From positions 1 to 28,973 of the forward strand of contig JAAOZO010000176.1 in NCBI GenBank assembly GCA_011605715.1: a stretch of 28,973 nucleotides of DNA, read 5' to 3'. The position numbers and the translations under genes are program-made. Shown piece by piece: positions 5,772 to 13,207 of this stretch (position 1 is the first letter of the stretch; the number at the start of each line of letters is the position of its first letter). Source of the DNA: Nitrososphaerota archaeon. Lineage in GTDB: Archaea > Thermoproteota > EX4484-205 > JAAOZO01. Under the pieces are notes generated by a model. That model saw only the letters and a list, made by a program, of their open reading frames with translations. It was not told the origin of the DNA and made no database searches.

Positions 5772-6440
5772 CTATTCACCTTTTTTCCTCTTATAACGAA
5801 CTGGAGAGCCCATCGTTGTTTTTACAACGATCTTATCAATCTTTCTTCGTGCATCTTGAATTTTTTGTTCTAGCGCTGAAATTATTCTTGCTGCATTTTC
5901 GTTTAGTTTTTCTACTGGCATATCTTCAGTTCCTATGAAGCTTGAGACTGTAGATTGAGATTTTATTCTTACTAGAACGCTCCTTTTAAGTCTCTCAACA
6001 ATCGATGTAATGTCTGCGTTTGGAGCAACAGCTACAGGCATTCTATCCTTTGGGCCTAGAAACGGCCCAAGTATTTTCCCAACGAGGGGCATAAGAGAAA
6101 CTTCAGAGACAAAAAAATCATACTGTGAAGCAAGCTTTCTTGCCGCTTTTTTATTACCAGCGAGAGATTCCAGATCTTCTCTTGAAATTACTGGAACATT
6201 TAATTTTCTTGCCTGCGCTAATAAGGCTCCAGAAGTTATTACCGCCACTTTATTCTCTTTAGAGGGAGGGAAGTTTGGAAGCTCGACCTGCAAAGAAAAT
6301 CTATTTTCTGGCTTTTTAAGGTCAATTTCCCTTAACTTAACGTAGAGCTCGACGGATTGAAGAAAACTTCTTTTCTTATTATTTGTTTCACTTAATGCCT
6401 TCTCAATGAGTTGCTTTGTAACTTCTTCTAAAGAAGGCAA
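5772..6440 (-). CDS. rpl1: Ribosomal protein L1
   Basis: L1 binds 23S rRNA at the E-site stalk and in archaea can repress its own operon by binding mRNA. The product has the two-domain L1 pattern, with the signature around VGKILGPFLGPKDRMPVAV and the C-terminal KSQSTVSSFIGTEDMPVEKLNENA segment. Length of about 222 is typical. The longer frame begins with GTG at 6452, but the Shine-Dalgarno GGAGGTGA touches that codon; TTG at 6440 sits 8 nt after it and is the better start. It overlaps or abuts the L11 stop (6442) and is followed directly by L10. Confidence 0.94.
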   Translation of the reverse strand: MPSLEEVTKQLIEKALSETNNKKRSFLQSVELYVKLREIDLKKPENRFSLQVELPNFPPSKENKVAVITSGALLAQARKLNVPVISREDLESLAGNKKAARKLASQYDFFVSEVSLMPLVGKILGPFLGPKDRMPVAVAPNADITSIVERLKRSVLVRIKSQSTVSSFIGTEDMPVEKLNENAARIISALEQKIQDARRKIDKIVVKTTMGSPVRYKRKKGE

Positions 6441-6441
6441 C

Positions 6442-6933
6442 TTAGGACTCACCTCCTTCAGGAATACTTAGTTTACCTTCTTTTACCATTTGTATCACAT
6501 CCTTAGGGTTTTTTCCATCTACAGTTATTCCTACGCTTACGCAGGTTCCTAACACCTGAAGTACTGTAGCTTTAAGGCTACCTCTTTTTGTAGCAGCGTA
6601 TTTTGTCTTTGCTATTTCAATAACGTCCTTGAATGTAACGTTTCCTATTGGCTGTTTTATTCCATTAGAAGAACCTTTTTCGACACCAGCTGCTTTAAAG
6701 AGTAAAGCAGAAGTTGGAGGAAGACCAACTTGAATTTCAAACTTTTTTGTTTCTGTATCAACTATAATCTTAACAGGTACCTTGCTTCCTTGAAAATTAG
6801 CTGTAGCTTTATTTATTTCTGCTACTATTGCACCTATGTTAACACCTAGGGGTCCCAGTTGTGGACCTAGAGGAGGTCCTCCACTTACTTGACCACCTGT
6901 AACGATTGCTGAAATTTCCACCTTTTCTGGCAT
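6442..6933 (-). CDS. rpl11: Ribosomal protein L11
   Basis: L11 binds the GTPase-associated centre of 23S rRNA at the base of the stalk. Visible family signatures are the N-terminal GGQVSGGPPLGPQLGPLGVN loop, PVKIIVDTETKKFEIQVG, the PPTSALLFKAAGVEKGS linker, and the C-terminal rRNA-binding helices around IGNVTFKDVIEIAK and LGTCVSVGITVDGKNPK. The 163-residue length is usual for archaea. It is the first ribosomal-protein gene of the run, 34 nt after spt5. Confidence 0.97.
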   Translation of the reverse strand: MPEKVEISAIVTGGQVSGGPPLGPQLGPLGVNIGAIVAEINKATANFQGSKVPVKIIVDTETKKFEIQVGLPPTSALLFKAAGVEKGSSNGIKQPIGNVTFKDVIEIAKTKYAATKRGSLKATVLQVLGTCVSVGITVDGKNPKDVIQMVKEGKLSIPEGGES

Positions 6934-6967
6934 CTCTATGCACTACACCTCAGCTTTGGACTTATTT

Positions 6968-7417
6968 TTAAACCTGTTTTTTCCCCTTCTCAACAAGCCT
7001 CACTAAGTCAATAGACAAAGTTATAGGGAATATGGAGCCACTTTCTTGCAATTCTATAGTGACCTCGTTCTTCGCCCGATCTATGTCTATGATCCGCGCT
7101 CTCATTCTTTTGAAGACGCCTGTTTTTACTTCTACTACGTCGCCTATGGAAAATTCTTCTACTGCAGGCCTCTCGGTGAAATATTTCGAAATTTCTTCAT
7201 CCTTGACTATGCCCTGTAGTCTTCCCCTAACATCCTTTACGTCTTGAGAAACAAGGTCTACTTGATAGGCAGTTTTTGCTTCTACATAAATAAAACCCTT
7301 AAGATCTTCAGGTACGATTACCGAAAAAATCTCAAAATTCTCAGCCAAAGTTTTGTACATTATAACCTCTGCCGCTGCTCTTTCTCTACCAGGCGTAACC
7401 TTTACTATAAAAAACAT
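6968..7417 (-). CDS. spt5: Transcription elongation factor Spt5 (NusG family)
   Basis: Spt5 clamps RNA polymerase together with Spt4 and links it to the ribosome. The 149-residue protein has an NGN domain (FFIVKVTPGRERAAAEVIMYK, residues about 2-85) and a KOW domain (GDVVEVKTGVFKRMRARIIDIDRAKNEVTIEL). ATG 7417 is chosen over GTG 7426 because AGGTGA, which includes the secE stop, is 5 nt before the ATG. The secE-spt5-L11 order is the conserved archaeal arrangement, parallel to bacterial secE-nusG-rplK. Confidence 0.95.
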   Translation of the reverse strand: MFFIVKVTPGRERAAAEVIMYKTLAENFEIFSVIVPEDLKGFIYVEAKTAYQVDLVSQDVKDVRGRLQGIVKDEEISKYFTERPAVEEFSIGDVVEVKTGVFKRMRARIIDIDRAKNEVTIELQESGSIFPITLSIDLVRLVEKGKKQV

Positions 7418-7422
7418 AAGGT

Positions 7423-7596
7423 TCACCTAGGTCTTAGTTGTAGTAGTAACGCCAAGAATTGAACTAGATAAGTTATTACACCTACAACAGTAATCCCCAG
7501 AAAAGTTATCTTCAATGAGTGAATGAAATCATCCATACTGGGTTTTGTTGATACTTTTAGCATCCTCCTTATTTTTTCAATTAGCTCCAACAACAC
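7423..7596 (-). CDS. secE: Protein translocase subunit SecE (Sec61 gamma)
   Basis: A 57-residue reading frame starts with GTG at 7596, behind a GGAG Shine-Dalgarno 6 nt upstream, and ends with TGA at 7423-7425, overlapping the spt5 start region. It has an amphipathic N-terminal helix (LLELIEKIRRMLKVSTKPS), the conserved DDF before the membrane segment, and one transmembrane helix (about 31-52, FLGITVVGVITYLVQFLAL). That is the complete architecture of archaeal SecE, the clamp around SecY. Position between ftsY and spt5 strongly supports it. An internal ATG at residue 12 would delete most of the amphipathic helix and is less likely. Confidence 0.9.
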   Translation of the reverse strand: MLLELIEKIRRMLKVSTKPSMDDFIHSLKITFLGITVVGVITYLVQFLALLLQLRPR

Positions 7597-7623
7597 TTTC
7601 TCTCCATAGAGTAGAGAAAATCT

Positions 7624-7635
7624 CTTTTTTAAGTA
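7624..7635 (-). promoter_or_regulatory. TATA box of the secE-spt5-L11-L1-L10 unit
   Basis: The minus strand reads TACTTAAAAAAG in the 79-nt ftsY-secE gap, 28-39 bp before GTG 7596. It would let the ribosomal genes be transcribed apart from pfdA-ftsY. Confidence 0.5.
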
Positions 7636-7675
7636 TTTACTTTTTCTTTACTAAGTTTTGAAAACTAAAAAGAAC

Positions 7676-8584
7676 TTAAGAAAACAACAACTCACATACG
7701 TAACTCTTCATAGAAAAATGTCTTAAATCTGAGTACTTTTGTCCAGTCCCAACATAGGAGATGGGTTTTTTTGAAACATAAGAAACCGAAATTGCAGCAC
7801 CACCCTTTACATCAGCATCAAACTTAGTCAAAACTATTGAATCGAATCCAACAAACTCTAAAAAAGTTCTCGCTTGCTCAACCGCATCATTTCCTGTTAA
7901 GGCGTCTACGATTAGAATTGTATGATTTGGCTCTATGACCCTTTTAATTTTTCTAAGTTCATTCATTAAATTCACGTTTACATGTGCTCTTCCAGCAGTA
8001 TCAACTAGGATCACATTTAGGTTGTTGTGTTCAGAGAATTTTATGGCATCGTAAGCAACGGAGGCAGGATCCTCGCCATACTTACCAGAGTAGAAGGGAA
8101 GGTTTAGAGCACTTGCATGATGTTTTAGTTGTTCAATAGCTCCAGCTCTAAACGTATCTGCACAAACTAACAGAGGCTTTAAGCCCTCTTCTTTAAAAAG
8201 TCTTGCAAACTTTGCTAAGGTAGTTGACTTTCCGGTTCCATTGGAGCCTATGAACATAATTATGAACTTTCCACCTAAGCTAACTACATTGGATGCATCT
8301 TTAACTAAGTCTACTTCTTCTGTTGGAAGCACACTCAACAAGTATTGTTTTGCTTCTTCAACTAAGACGTTTTGAATGTTTGAAGAAAATATTGGAAACT
8401 TTCTTTCCTTCAGTTCGTCTATAATGTGTTTTGAAAAAACATCAGCTAGGTCATAAGCTATGTCGTTTTCTACTAGTTTTAGCTTAAATTCATCTCCTAA
8501 TTCTTCTAGTTCTTTATCGGAAAGTTTTTTTGAAAATAACTTACTGAAGAACGACTTAACAGAAGAACCTAAAGACTTACTCAT
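7676..8584 (-). CDS. ftsY: Signal recognition particle receptor FtsY
   Basis: FtsY is the membrane-associated GTPase that receives SRP54-bound ribosomes. The 302-residue protein has a short N domain (1-95), then the NG GTPase motifs: G1 GSNGTGKST (113-121), DTFRAGA (143-149), G3 DTAGR (195-199), G4 TKFD (253-256), and a closing GTGQKYSDL. The N-terminal acidic A domain of many bacterial FtsY proteins is absent, as usual in archaea. Its ATG overlaps the pfdA stop (ATGA). SRP54 is also in this window at 14478-15791. Confidence 0.96.
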   Translation of the reverse strand: MSKSLGSSVKSFFSKLFSKKLSDKELEELGDEFKLKLVENDIAYDLADVFSKHIIDELKERKFPIFSSNIQNVLVEEAKQYLLSVLPTEEVDLVKDASNVVSLGGKFIIMFIGSNGTGKSTTLAKFARLFKEEGLKPLLVCADTFRAGAIEQLKHHASALNLPFYSGKYGEDPASVAYDAIKFSEHNNLNVILVDTAGRAHVNVNLMNELRKIKRVIEPNHTILIVDALTGNDAVEQARTFLEFVGFDSIVLTKFDADVKGGAAISVSYVSKKPISYVGTGQKYSDLRHFSMKSYVCELLFS

Positions 8585-9012
8585 TTTGTTGCAGTTTGCA
8601 GTCTTTGGCTTATTTGAACTAATTTTGACTGTTTGTCGTTTAGTTGTTGCTGAGCTTGCATCATTTCTTCGAGCGCATTCTGTTTGGCTTTCCTTATAGA
8701 CTCAACGCGTTCTTCCAAGATTTTTTGACAATCATCTATGGTTTTATCGACGAATACACCTTCTCCAATGTTTATTAACGCTCTTTTGCTGTCAACGATG
8801 CTCGCCCTTATGTAAACGCCACCCCCAATATCGACAAGCATTTGCTGGCCCTCTTGAGATTGTGTCAATGCCTTAATAGCATCTTTTGCAGTTAGTAGTG
8901 TACTTTCCGATGCTTCTAAAAGCTGGTAACGTTGCCTAAGAGCTTGAATGTATTCTTCTAGTGCCTTAGACTCAGCATAAAGCTGCCTAAACTCTTCCTC
9001 TAATGAAGACAT
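8581..9012 (-). CDS. pfdA: Prefoldin subunit alpha
   Basis: Prefoldin alpha2beta4 is an ATP-independent chaperone that passes unfolded proteins to the thermosome. The 143-residue product shows two long coiled-coil helices (about 3-50 and 95-140) separated by the beta-hairpin region (LVDIGGGVYIRASIVDSKRALINIGEGVFVD shows the GGGV...GEGV repeat). It directly precedes ftsY, the conserved archaeal order; the rpl18a (LX) gene that often precedes it is not here, its place being taken by tRNA-Phe. A TATA box lies at 9044-9055. Confidence 0.93.
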   Translation of the reverse strand: MSSLEEEFRQLYAESKALEEYIQALRQRYQLLEASESTLLTAKDAIKALTQSQEGQQMLVDIGGGVYIRASIVDSKRALINIGEGVFVDKTIDDCQKILEERVESIRKAKQNALEEMMQAQQQLNDKQSKLVQISQRLQTATK

Positions 9013-9043
9013 AATCCCTTCGCACTCTTTATCCTAGGGGAGA

Positions 9044-9055
9044 GTTATTATAAAG
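9044..9055 (-). promoter_or_regulatory. TATA box of pfdA-ftsY
   Basis: The minus strand reads CTTTATAATAAC 32-43 bp before ATG 9012, with a GAAGGGATT Shine-Dalgarno-like stretch adjacent to the start. Confidence 0.6.
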
Positions 9056-9145
9056 ATTTATTTCACTTTTCTCTTAAAAACAAACAAAGAGGCTATTTTG
9101 GAGCAAGCGTGGGCTGGGTCGGATTTGAACCGACGACAACTCGGT

Positions 9146-9160
9146 TTCTGAGAGAGTTCT
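9146..9160 (-). other. tRNA-Phe anticodon-loop intron (37/38), 15 nt
   Basis: The loop reads CTGAAG, then 15 extra nt (AGAACTCTCTCAGAA), then A38 and the CCGAG stem. CTCTC in the intron can pair with GAGAG sequences nearby, consistent with a small bulge-helix-bulge. Confidence 0.8.
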
Positions 9161-9182
9161 CTTCAGCCGAGCGCTCTCCCAG

Positions 9183-9200
9183 TTTGCTCGTATTTTAACT
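9183..9200 (-). other. tRNA-Phe D-loop intron, about 18 nt
   Basis: AGTTAAAATACGAGCAAA interrupts the D-loop after A14-G15; joining the flanks gives AGCTGGGA between GCTC and GAGC. Junctions could shift by one or two bases. Confidence 0.75.
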
Positions 9201-9258
9201 CTGAGCTACCAGCCCACGTGTCTCTATTTAAGAAAGAAACTATTATTTATGCTTTATC

Positions 9259-9753
9259 TTAGGGCTCAGGAGCAAGACCCCACCTTACCTTTACTGCAAC
9301 ACCCTTTTTTAGTACTTTAATGGCACTTGGAGGCACTACCAACTTTCCAACAGCAGCTAACTCATCGTTGCTACTTACAACTAAAACTTCAGACCCAACT
9401 CTAAGGTTTTCATCAACTTTAATTACATGTCTGCAAAAGACGTTATGACCACGTATAGCGAAGGCATATGACTCATTATTCACTATCACTCTAATGTATG
9501 GGGGCGTTACCTCAGCGTGCAACACCCTTGCACCTGCTCTATGCAGAAGTAAGGTTCCTGTTGCGTTGTCTATGGTTGCTATAATTTCACCGCGTGAGTT
9601 TAGAATTTGTTTTGGTCTGTTAAAAAATTTTGAAAAAACAAAGCTAACTTCGTCTGGAGGAAACAGTTTCTCTCCAACTGAGAAGCCGAACTGGTAATTT
9701 GCTATGTTAACTAGCATGAGCCTGAAGAATTCTTTTTTGTCCATAATGCTCAT
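9259..9753 (-). CDS. PUA-domain RNA-binding protein (COG1370-like)
   Basis: The 164-residue protein ends in a PUA domain (about 85-160): YIRVIVNNESYAFAIRGHNVFCRHVIKVDENLRVGSEVLVV followed by ELAAVGKLVVPPSAIKVLKKGVAVKVRWG. The N-terminal part (DKKEFFRLMLVNIANYQFGFSVGEKLFP) resembles the domain that precedes PUA in archaeal tRNA-guanine transglycosylase (ArcTGT) C-terminal regions and in the COG1370 family. It therefore probably binds structured RNA, perhaps tRNA or rRNA. Catalytic residues for transglycosylation or pseudouridylation are not present. A start at the second Met (9744) or at 9741 is also possible. Divergent from mbf1 and just downstream in position from tRNA-Phe. Confidence 0.75.
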   Translation of the reverse strand: MSIMDKKEFFRLMLVNIANYQFGFSVGEKLFPPDEVSFVFSKFFNRPKQILNSRGEIIATIDNATGTLLLHRAGARVLHAEVTPPYIRVIVNNESYAFAIRGHNVFCRHVIKVDENLRVGSEVLVVSSNDELAAVGKLVVPPSAIKVLKKGVAVKVRWGLAPEP

Positions 9754-9802
9754 TCGTCTAGGCTCTTCGGTTAAGTAAAGATAGAGTTAAAAACTTTTAA
9801 TA

Positions 9803-9813
9803 CTTTTAAATAT
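9803..9813 (+). promoter_or_regulatory. TATA box of mbf1
   Basis: CTTTTAAATAT is centred about 26 bp upstream of ATG 9834, so the mbf1-trm56 transcript is probably leaderless. Confidence 0.55.
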
Positions 9814-9833
9814 TCCAGTGCTATCTTAAAAGA

Positions 9834-10358
9834 ATGAATTGCGAAATTTGTGGTAAGAAGATCGTTGGGAAACCAAACCTCGTAAAGGTTGGAGGGGCGT
9901 TTCTCTATGCTTGCGATGAGTGCGCTAAAAAACTGAAGAAAGTACCGCAACTAGAACAAAGTACTAGGCCAGTAAAAAAGGTTGTGACAGAAGATAAGAG
10001 AACTGAAAGAAAAGTAGCCTCAAAACAAATAGAAAGCGAACTTAAGCTAAAGCCAGTTAAAGAATTTGCAAAAATTGTAAAAGAAGCAAGGGAGAAACAG
10101 GGATTAAGCATATTACAGCTTTCTATGGCTGTTGGTCTAAAAGAATCAACCTTAAAGAAAATCGAAGCTGGAAAGTTAATACCACCAATTGAAAGCATAA
10201 AAAAAATGGAGAGAGTACTAAAAGTAGCTCTTTTAGAGGAAGAAAAAGAAGAACCTAGTACAGAAACTTCATTACTGAAACCAAAATCTGCGAACTTGAC
10301 ACTTGGAGAAGTTTTAGATATACACGGAAGAAAAAGAGAAAATGACTCAAGAACCTGA
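9834..10358 (+). CDS. mbf1: Multiprotein bridging factor 1 homologue (zinc ribbon + HTH)
   Basis: Archaeal MBF1 is a small HTH protein that contacts the translation or transcription machinery. The 174-residue product begins with a zinc ribbon (Cys 3, 6, 27 and 30 in MNCEICGKK and ACDECAKK), followed by a basic linker and a Cro/C1-type HTH (about 78-135: VKEARE...LSILQLSMAVGLKESTLKKIEAGKL) and a short C-terminal tail. This order is diagnostic for archaeal MBF1. It overlaps trm56 by 17 nt, so the two are co-transcribed. Its exact physiological role in archaea is not settled. Confidence 0.92.
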   Translation: MNCEICGKKIVGKPNLVKVGGAFLYACDECAKKLKKVPQLEQSTRPVKKVVTEDKRTERKVASKQIESELKLKPVKEFAKIVKEAREKQGLSILQLSMAVGLKESTLKKIEAGKLIPPIESIKKMERVLKVALLEEEKEEPSTETSLLKPKSANLTLGEVLDIHGRKRENDSRT

Positions 10359-10881
10359 AGTTTGGATACTTAGATTGGGGCATAGAGTTTTTAGAGATAA
10401 AAGAATAACTACACATCTTGCACTCGTTGGAAGAGCTTTTGGAGCAAGTGGAATTTATATTGAAGGTGATGCAGACCCAAAAATAAAAGAAAAAGTAGAT
10501 GAGATAAACAAAACCTGGGGAGGAGAGTTTACCGTAAATTTTGTTAGCAACTGGATTAATTTCGTGAAAAAATGGAAAAAAGAAGAAGGAACTGTTGTTC
10601 ACCTGACAATGTATGGCTTACCATTTGAAGATGTTATAAACCTGATAAAAGATGAGAAAAAGAAAGTTTTAGTTATAGTTGGCGGAAAGAAAGTTCCACG
10701 AGTTGCTTACGAAGTTGCAGACTATAACTTAGCAGTAACAAACCAGCCTCACTCGGAAGTTGCGGCTATAGCACTTTTCCTAGATAGATATTTTGAGGGA
10801 AAAGAACCACTTCACAAAAATCCAAAGATAAAAATAGTACCTACACCGAGGGGAAAGTTTGTTATATCAAGAACTCTGTGA
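10342..10881 (+). CDS. trm56: tRNA (cytidine(56)-2'-O)-methyltransferase Trm56
   Basis: Trm56 is a SPOUT-class, SAM-dependent enzyme that methylates C56 in the T-loop of archaeal tRNAs. The 179-residue protein starts with the family signature VWILRLGHRVFRDKRITTHL and has GRAFGASGIYI, the HLTMYG motif, and the knot region VLVIVGGKKVPRVAYEVADYNLAVTNQPHSEVAALAL-like (here EVAAIALFLDRYF). Trm56 occurs in most archaea; Pyrobaculum uses a guide RNA instead, so its presence argues against that genus. A GGAAG Shine-Dalgarno within mbf1 precedes the ATG. Two tRNAs in this window have introns beside C56. Confidence 0.95.
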   Translation: MTQEPEVWILRLGHRVFRDKRITTHLALVGRAFGASGIYIEGDADPKIKEKVDEINKTWGGEFTVNFVSNWINFVKKWKKEEGTVVHLTMYGLPFEDVINLIKDEKKKVLVIVGGKKVPRVAYEVADYNLAVTNQPHSEVAAIALFLDRYFEGKEPLHKNPKIKIVPTPRGKFVISRTL

Positions 10882-10896
10882 TAAAAGACAAGGTTC

Positions 10897-11247
10897 CTAC
10901 TCTACAGTAAGACCTAGAGATTTTGCTAATTTTTTAAAACCTTCAAAAGTAACCTTACCTCCAACCATTATTTCTTCTCTAGAGGGGATGATGAGATTAT
11001 CTTTGTAAAGGCCGCTTAAGTCAGCTATGTAAAAAGCATGAATTACGAAGAGGAGAAGCTTTAATTCTCTACTACTTAGTTCGCTCTCTATTTCTTCGAG
11101 TTCTTCGTCTGAAAACGAACAGACTTTTCTTAAAGAAGCTTCAAGTGATTCTTTGTCTTCGTCCATTGCATCAAGTAGATCTTTTAATGTAATGTCATAT
11201 TCTTTGAGTAAATTTTCGAGAGCTTTTCTTACACTTATGTAACTCAT
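10897..11247 (-). CDS. Unknown helical protein downstream of AsnRS
   Basis: The 116-residue protein is mostly helical and acidic (ENLLKEYDITLKDLLDAMDEDKESLEASLRK), then an Asp/Glu-rich SFSDEELEEIESELSSRELKLLL segment and a C-terminal part IPSREEIMVGGKVTFEGFKKLAKSLGL. The N-terminal half may be a small helix-turn-helix-like bundle. I do not recognise a family and no metal or catalytic motif is visible. It begins with ATG 11247, 11 nt after asnS ends, and is probably the last gene of that transcript. Confidence 0.75.
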   Translation of the reverse strand: MSYISVRKALENLLKEYDITLKDLLDAMDEDKESLEASLRKVCSFSDEELEEIESELSSRELKLLLFVIHAFYIADLSGLYKDNLIIPSREEIMVGGKVTFEGFKKLAKSLGLTVE

Positions 11248-11257
11248 AGCTCTAAGT

Positions 11258-12541
11258 TCAAGGGTATATTCTGCTTATAGTTCTTGGAAAAGGAACTGCA
11301 AACTTTATGTTTGGTAAGTCTAAAATGTAAACGAGAATTCTTTCTATTCCCAATCCAAATCCAGCATGAGGAACGGAGCCATACTTTCTGAGGTCTAGGT
11401 ACCAAGAATAATCCTCTGGGGAATAGCCTTCTTCCTTTATTCTTCTTAATAGAACATCATAATCAGAAATTCTTTCACCACCACCTATTATTTCTCCAAC
11501 TTTTGGGAATAATAGGTCATTTGAGAGCACAACTTCATTTCTTTGAGGATCAGGTTTATGGTAAAAAGCTCTAGTACTTTTAGGGAAGTGCGTTACGAAT
11601 ACAGGACCGCCAACGATGTTAACGAGTATTTTTTCTTCATCTGCCCCTAAGTCAGAACCCCACTCGATCTGTATACCTTCTCTTGAGAGTAGGGTTATAG
11701 CCTCGTCATAAGTAATTCTTTTGAATGGTTTTTGAGGAGGACTAAAATTTGGGTTTATCGACCTTATTTCATGCCCTATTTTCGAATCAAGTTCCCTTAA
11801 AACGTCTGCGACAATAGCCTCCTCTAAGTTAATTATTCCATTAAGATCACACCATGCTTCTTCAACTTCAAGGTGCCAAAATTCTGTTAAGTGGCGTCTT
11901 GTTTTTGATTTTTCAGCCCTGAAGGAAGGTTGCAATGTAAACACTTTCTCTAAAGAGAAAATTCCAGCTTCGAGATAAAACTGGGAACTTTGAGTTAGGT
12001 AAGCTTTTTTACCAAAGTAATTTAGCTCAAAAAGGGTAGCTCCACCTTCGCAAGCCGCTGTTATTAGAGTAGGACAAGAAAATTCTCTAAAACCATTCCG
12101 GATAAGCCACTCTCTAAAAAGCCTAAGTAATTCAGACCTAATCAGTAGAAGTTTTGAAAATTTTCTGCTCCTAATTGAGAGATGCCTATAGTCTCCCAAG
12201 ACTTTGCTTGAAACACCTTTCCTTATAGGAAAATCCTTGTTAGAAGCAGAAACAACAACTACCTTTTGTGCAAGAATTTCAACACCGCCAGGTGCGCGTT
12301 TGTCTCTTCTAACTTCACCCTCAACTATGACTGAGCTTTCTCTTCCAAGTCCCTTTATTTCGTCGAAACCAGCTGGGTCTAGCTTATCCTTCTTTACGAC
12401 AACTTGAACAAATCCTGATGAATCTCTTAAGTTAATAAAAAGTAGTTTTCCTAACGAAGCTACAGTATGAACCCATCCCGCTAGTTTAACTTTTTCTCCT
12501 TCATTCTTAGAAAAAACTTCGCCTATATAGTTTTTTTCCAT
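11258..12541 (-). CDS. asnS: Asparagine--tRNA ligase
   Basis: This class IIb synthetase has an N-terminal OB-fold anticodon-binding domain (about 1-100, VKLAGWVHTVASLGKLLFINLRDSSGFVQVVV), class II motif 2 FRAEKSKTRRHLTEFWHLE (207-225), and motif 3 GFGLGIERI (394-402). The TEFWHLE variant of motif 2 and YLDLRKYGSVPHAGFGLG near the end are AsnRS features; AspRS would read about HLNEYxxxDxE and GMPPHGGWGLG. It implies direct charging of tRNA-Asn rather than transamidation. It lies 38 nt after rpo4, in the SRP54-Pus10-L21e-Rpo4 run; an ACTTAAAAGG element at about 12558-12567 may give it its own promoter. Confidence 0.9.
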   Translation of the reverse strand: MEKNYIGEVFSKNEGEKVKLAGWVHTVASLGKLLFINLRDSSGFVQVVVKKDKLDPAGFDEIKGLGRESSVIVEGEVRRDKRAPGGVEILAQKVVVVSASNKDFPIRKGVSSKVLGDYRHLSIRSRKFSKLLLIRSELLRLFREWLIRNGFREFSCPTLITAACEGGATLFELNYFGKKAYLTQSSQFYLEAGIFSLEKVFTLQPSFRAEKSKTRRHLTEFWHLEVEEAWCDLNGIINLEEAIVADVLRELDSKIGHEIRSINPNFSPPQKPFKRITYDEAITLLSREGIQIEWGSDLGADEEKILVNIVGGPVFVTHFPKSTRAFYHKPDPQRNEVVLSNDLLFPKVGEIIGGGERISDYDVLLRRIKEEGYSPEDYSWYLDLRKYGSVPHAGFGLGIERILVYILDLPNIKFAVPFPRTISRIYP

Positions 12542-12571
12542 TCTTTTTCTTGAGTGACCTTTTAAGTTAAT

Positions 12572-12587
12572 AACCTTTTTTAAGGTT
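12572..12587. repeat. Inverted repeat across the rpo4 stop codon
   Basis: AACCTT and AAGGTT flank TTTT, a 6-bp stem with a 4-nt loop that includes the rpo4 stop codon (12580-12582). It could be a weak terminator or processing site between rpo4 and asnS. Confidence 0.3.
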
Positions 12588-12912
12588 TATACTTCTTAAT
12601 TATTTCTGCAGCTTTTTCAGCTTGTTCGCTTGAAATAAATGGCCTATTACCACTAGAAAGTATTGATTTTATTTCTACAGGATTTGTTGGAAGTAGGTTT
12701 ACTAGCATGATTGCATCCTTTCTAGTTAGATTTGCTTCTTTAACTAGTTCTTCAACCATTTTTTTAGCAGTAGCAGCATCAATACGGACTATTTCCTTTA
12801 GGTAGGATTCTAAGGCTCTCCTAAAAGATGAAGGAGACCTAGGAAGAGACTCTATTATTTCTTTTGCTTCTGCATTTGTTATGTCTATTTCTTCTATTTT
12901 TTTCCTAGGCAT
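12580..12912 (-). CDS. rpo4: DNA-directed RNA polymerase subunit Rpo4 (RpoF)
   Basis: Rpo4 pairs with Rpo7 to form the stalk of archaeal RNA polymerase, homologous to eukaryotic Rpb4. The 110-residue protein is all-helical and has the family layout: an N-terminal tip-associated segment, then an HRDC-like bundle with LTRKDAIMLVNLLPTNPVEIKSILS and a C-terminal SEQAEKAAEIIKKY helix. The neighbouring L21e gene is the usual archaeal partner of rpo4. Its start overlaps the last 8 nt of rpl21e. Confidence 0.94.
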   Translation of the reverse strand: MPRKKIEEIDITNAEAKEIIESLPRSPSSFRRALESYLKEIVRIDAATAKKMVEELVKEANLTRKDAIMLVNLLPTNPVEIKSILSSGNRPFISSEQAEKAAEIIKKYKP

Positions 12913-13204
12913 TTTTTTGCACCAGCATTAAATGTTCAGGTCTTGCAACCACAAACTTTTCTTTGTTACCATCTAATATTTTAACTAGAAAAGCACGTCC
13001 ACGTTTCTCAACAATCTCCCCTCTTTTCCCATGAAACCTTCTGAAAGGCATTCCATCATGAACAGAAGGATCTATTTTTATTATTACTTCATCACCTTCC
13101 TTGTATTCGTACATAAACTTGGAAAGATTTTTTAGTCCTTTTTCTCTTATCTCTTTAGAAAGCAGATCTCGAGTTTTTATTCTTTTTCCATGGGTTTGGG
13201 GCAA
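12905..13204 (-). CDS. rpl21e: Ribosomal protein L21e
   Basis: L21e is an archaeal/eukaryotic 50S protein with an SH3-like fold. The 99-residue protein has the family features: an N-terminal basic GKRIKTRDLLSKEIREKG extension, the SH3 barrel with YKEGDEVIIKIDPSVHDGMPFRRFHGKRGEIVEKRGRAFLV, and a terminal PEHLMLVQ. It sits 3 nt after pus10 and overlaps rpo4 by 8 nt, a tight operon. No anomaly is visible. Confidence 0.97.
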   Translation of the reverse strand: MPQTHGKRIKTRDLLSKEIREKGLKNLSKFMYEYKEGDEVIIKIDPSVHDGMPFRRFHGKRGEIVEKRGRAFLVKILDGNKEKFVVARPEHLMLVQKNA

Positions 13205-13207
13205 AGT

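Larger units (their letters stand above)
9110..9215 (-). tRNA. tRNA-Phe (GAA) with two introns
   Basis: The acceptor stem is GGGCTGG (9215-9209) with CCAGCCC (9117-9111), discriminator A at 9110. The D-stem is GCTC/GAGC, the anticodon stem CTCGG/CCGAG (9171-9167, 9144-9140), and the T-arm GTCGG-TTCAAAT-CCGAC. The anticodon GAA is at 9164-9162. The D-loop carries about 18 extra nt and the anticodon loop 15. Removing both gives a normal 73-nt tRNA. The anticodon-loop intron is at the canonical 37/38 site; the D-loop intron is non-canonical. Confidence 0.92.

Noticed and set aside
11258..12541. Aspartyl-tRNA synthetase
   Set aside because: Motif 2 (TEFWHLE) and the YLDLRKYGSVPHAGFGLG ending are those of AsnRS.
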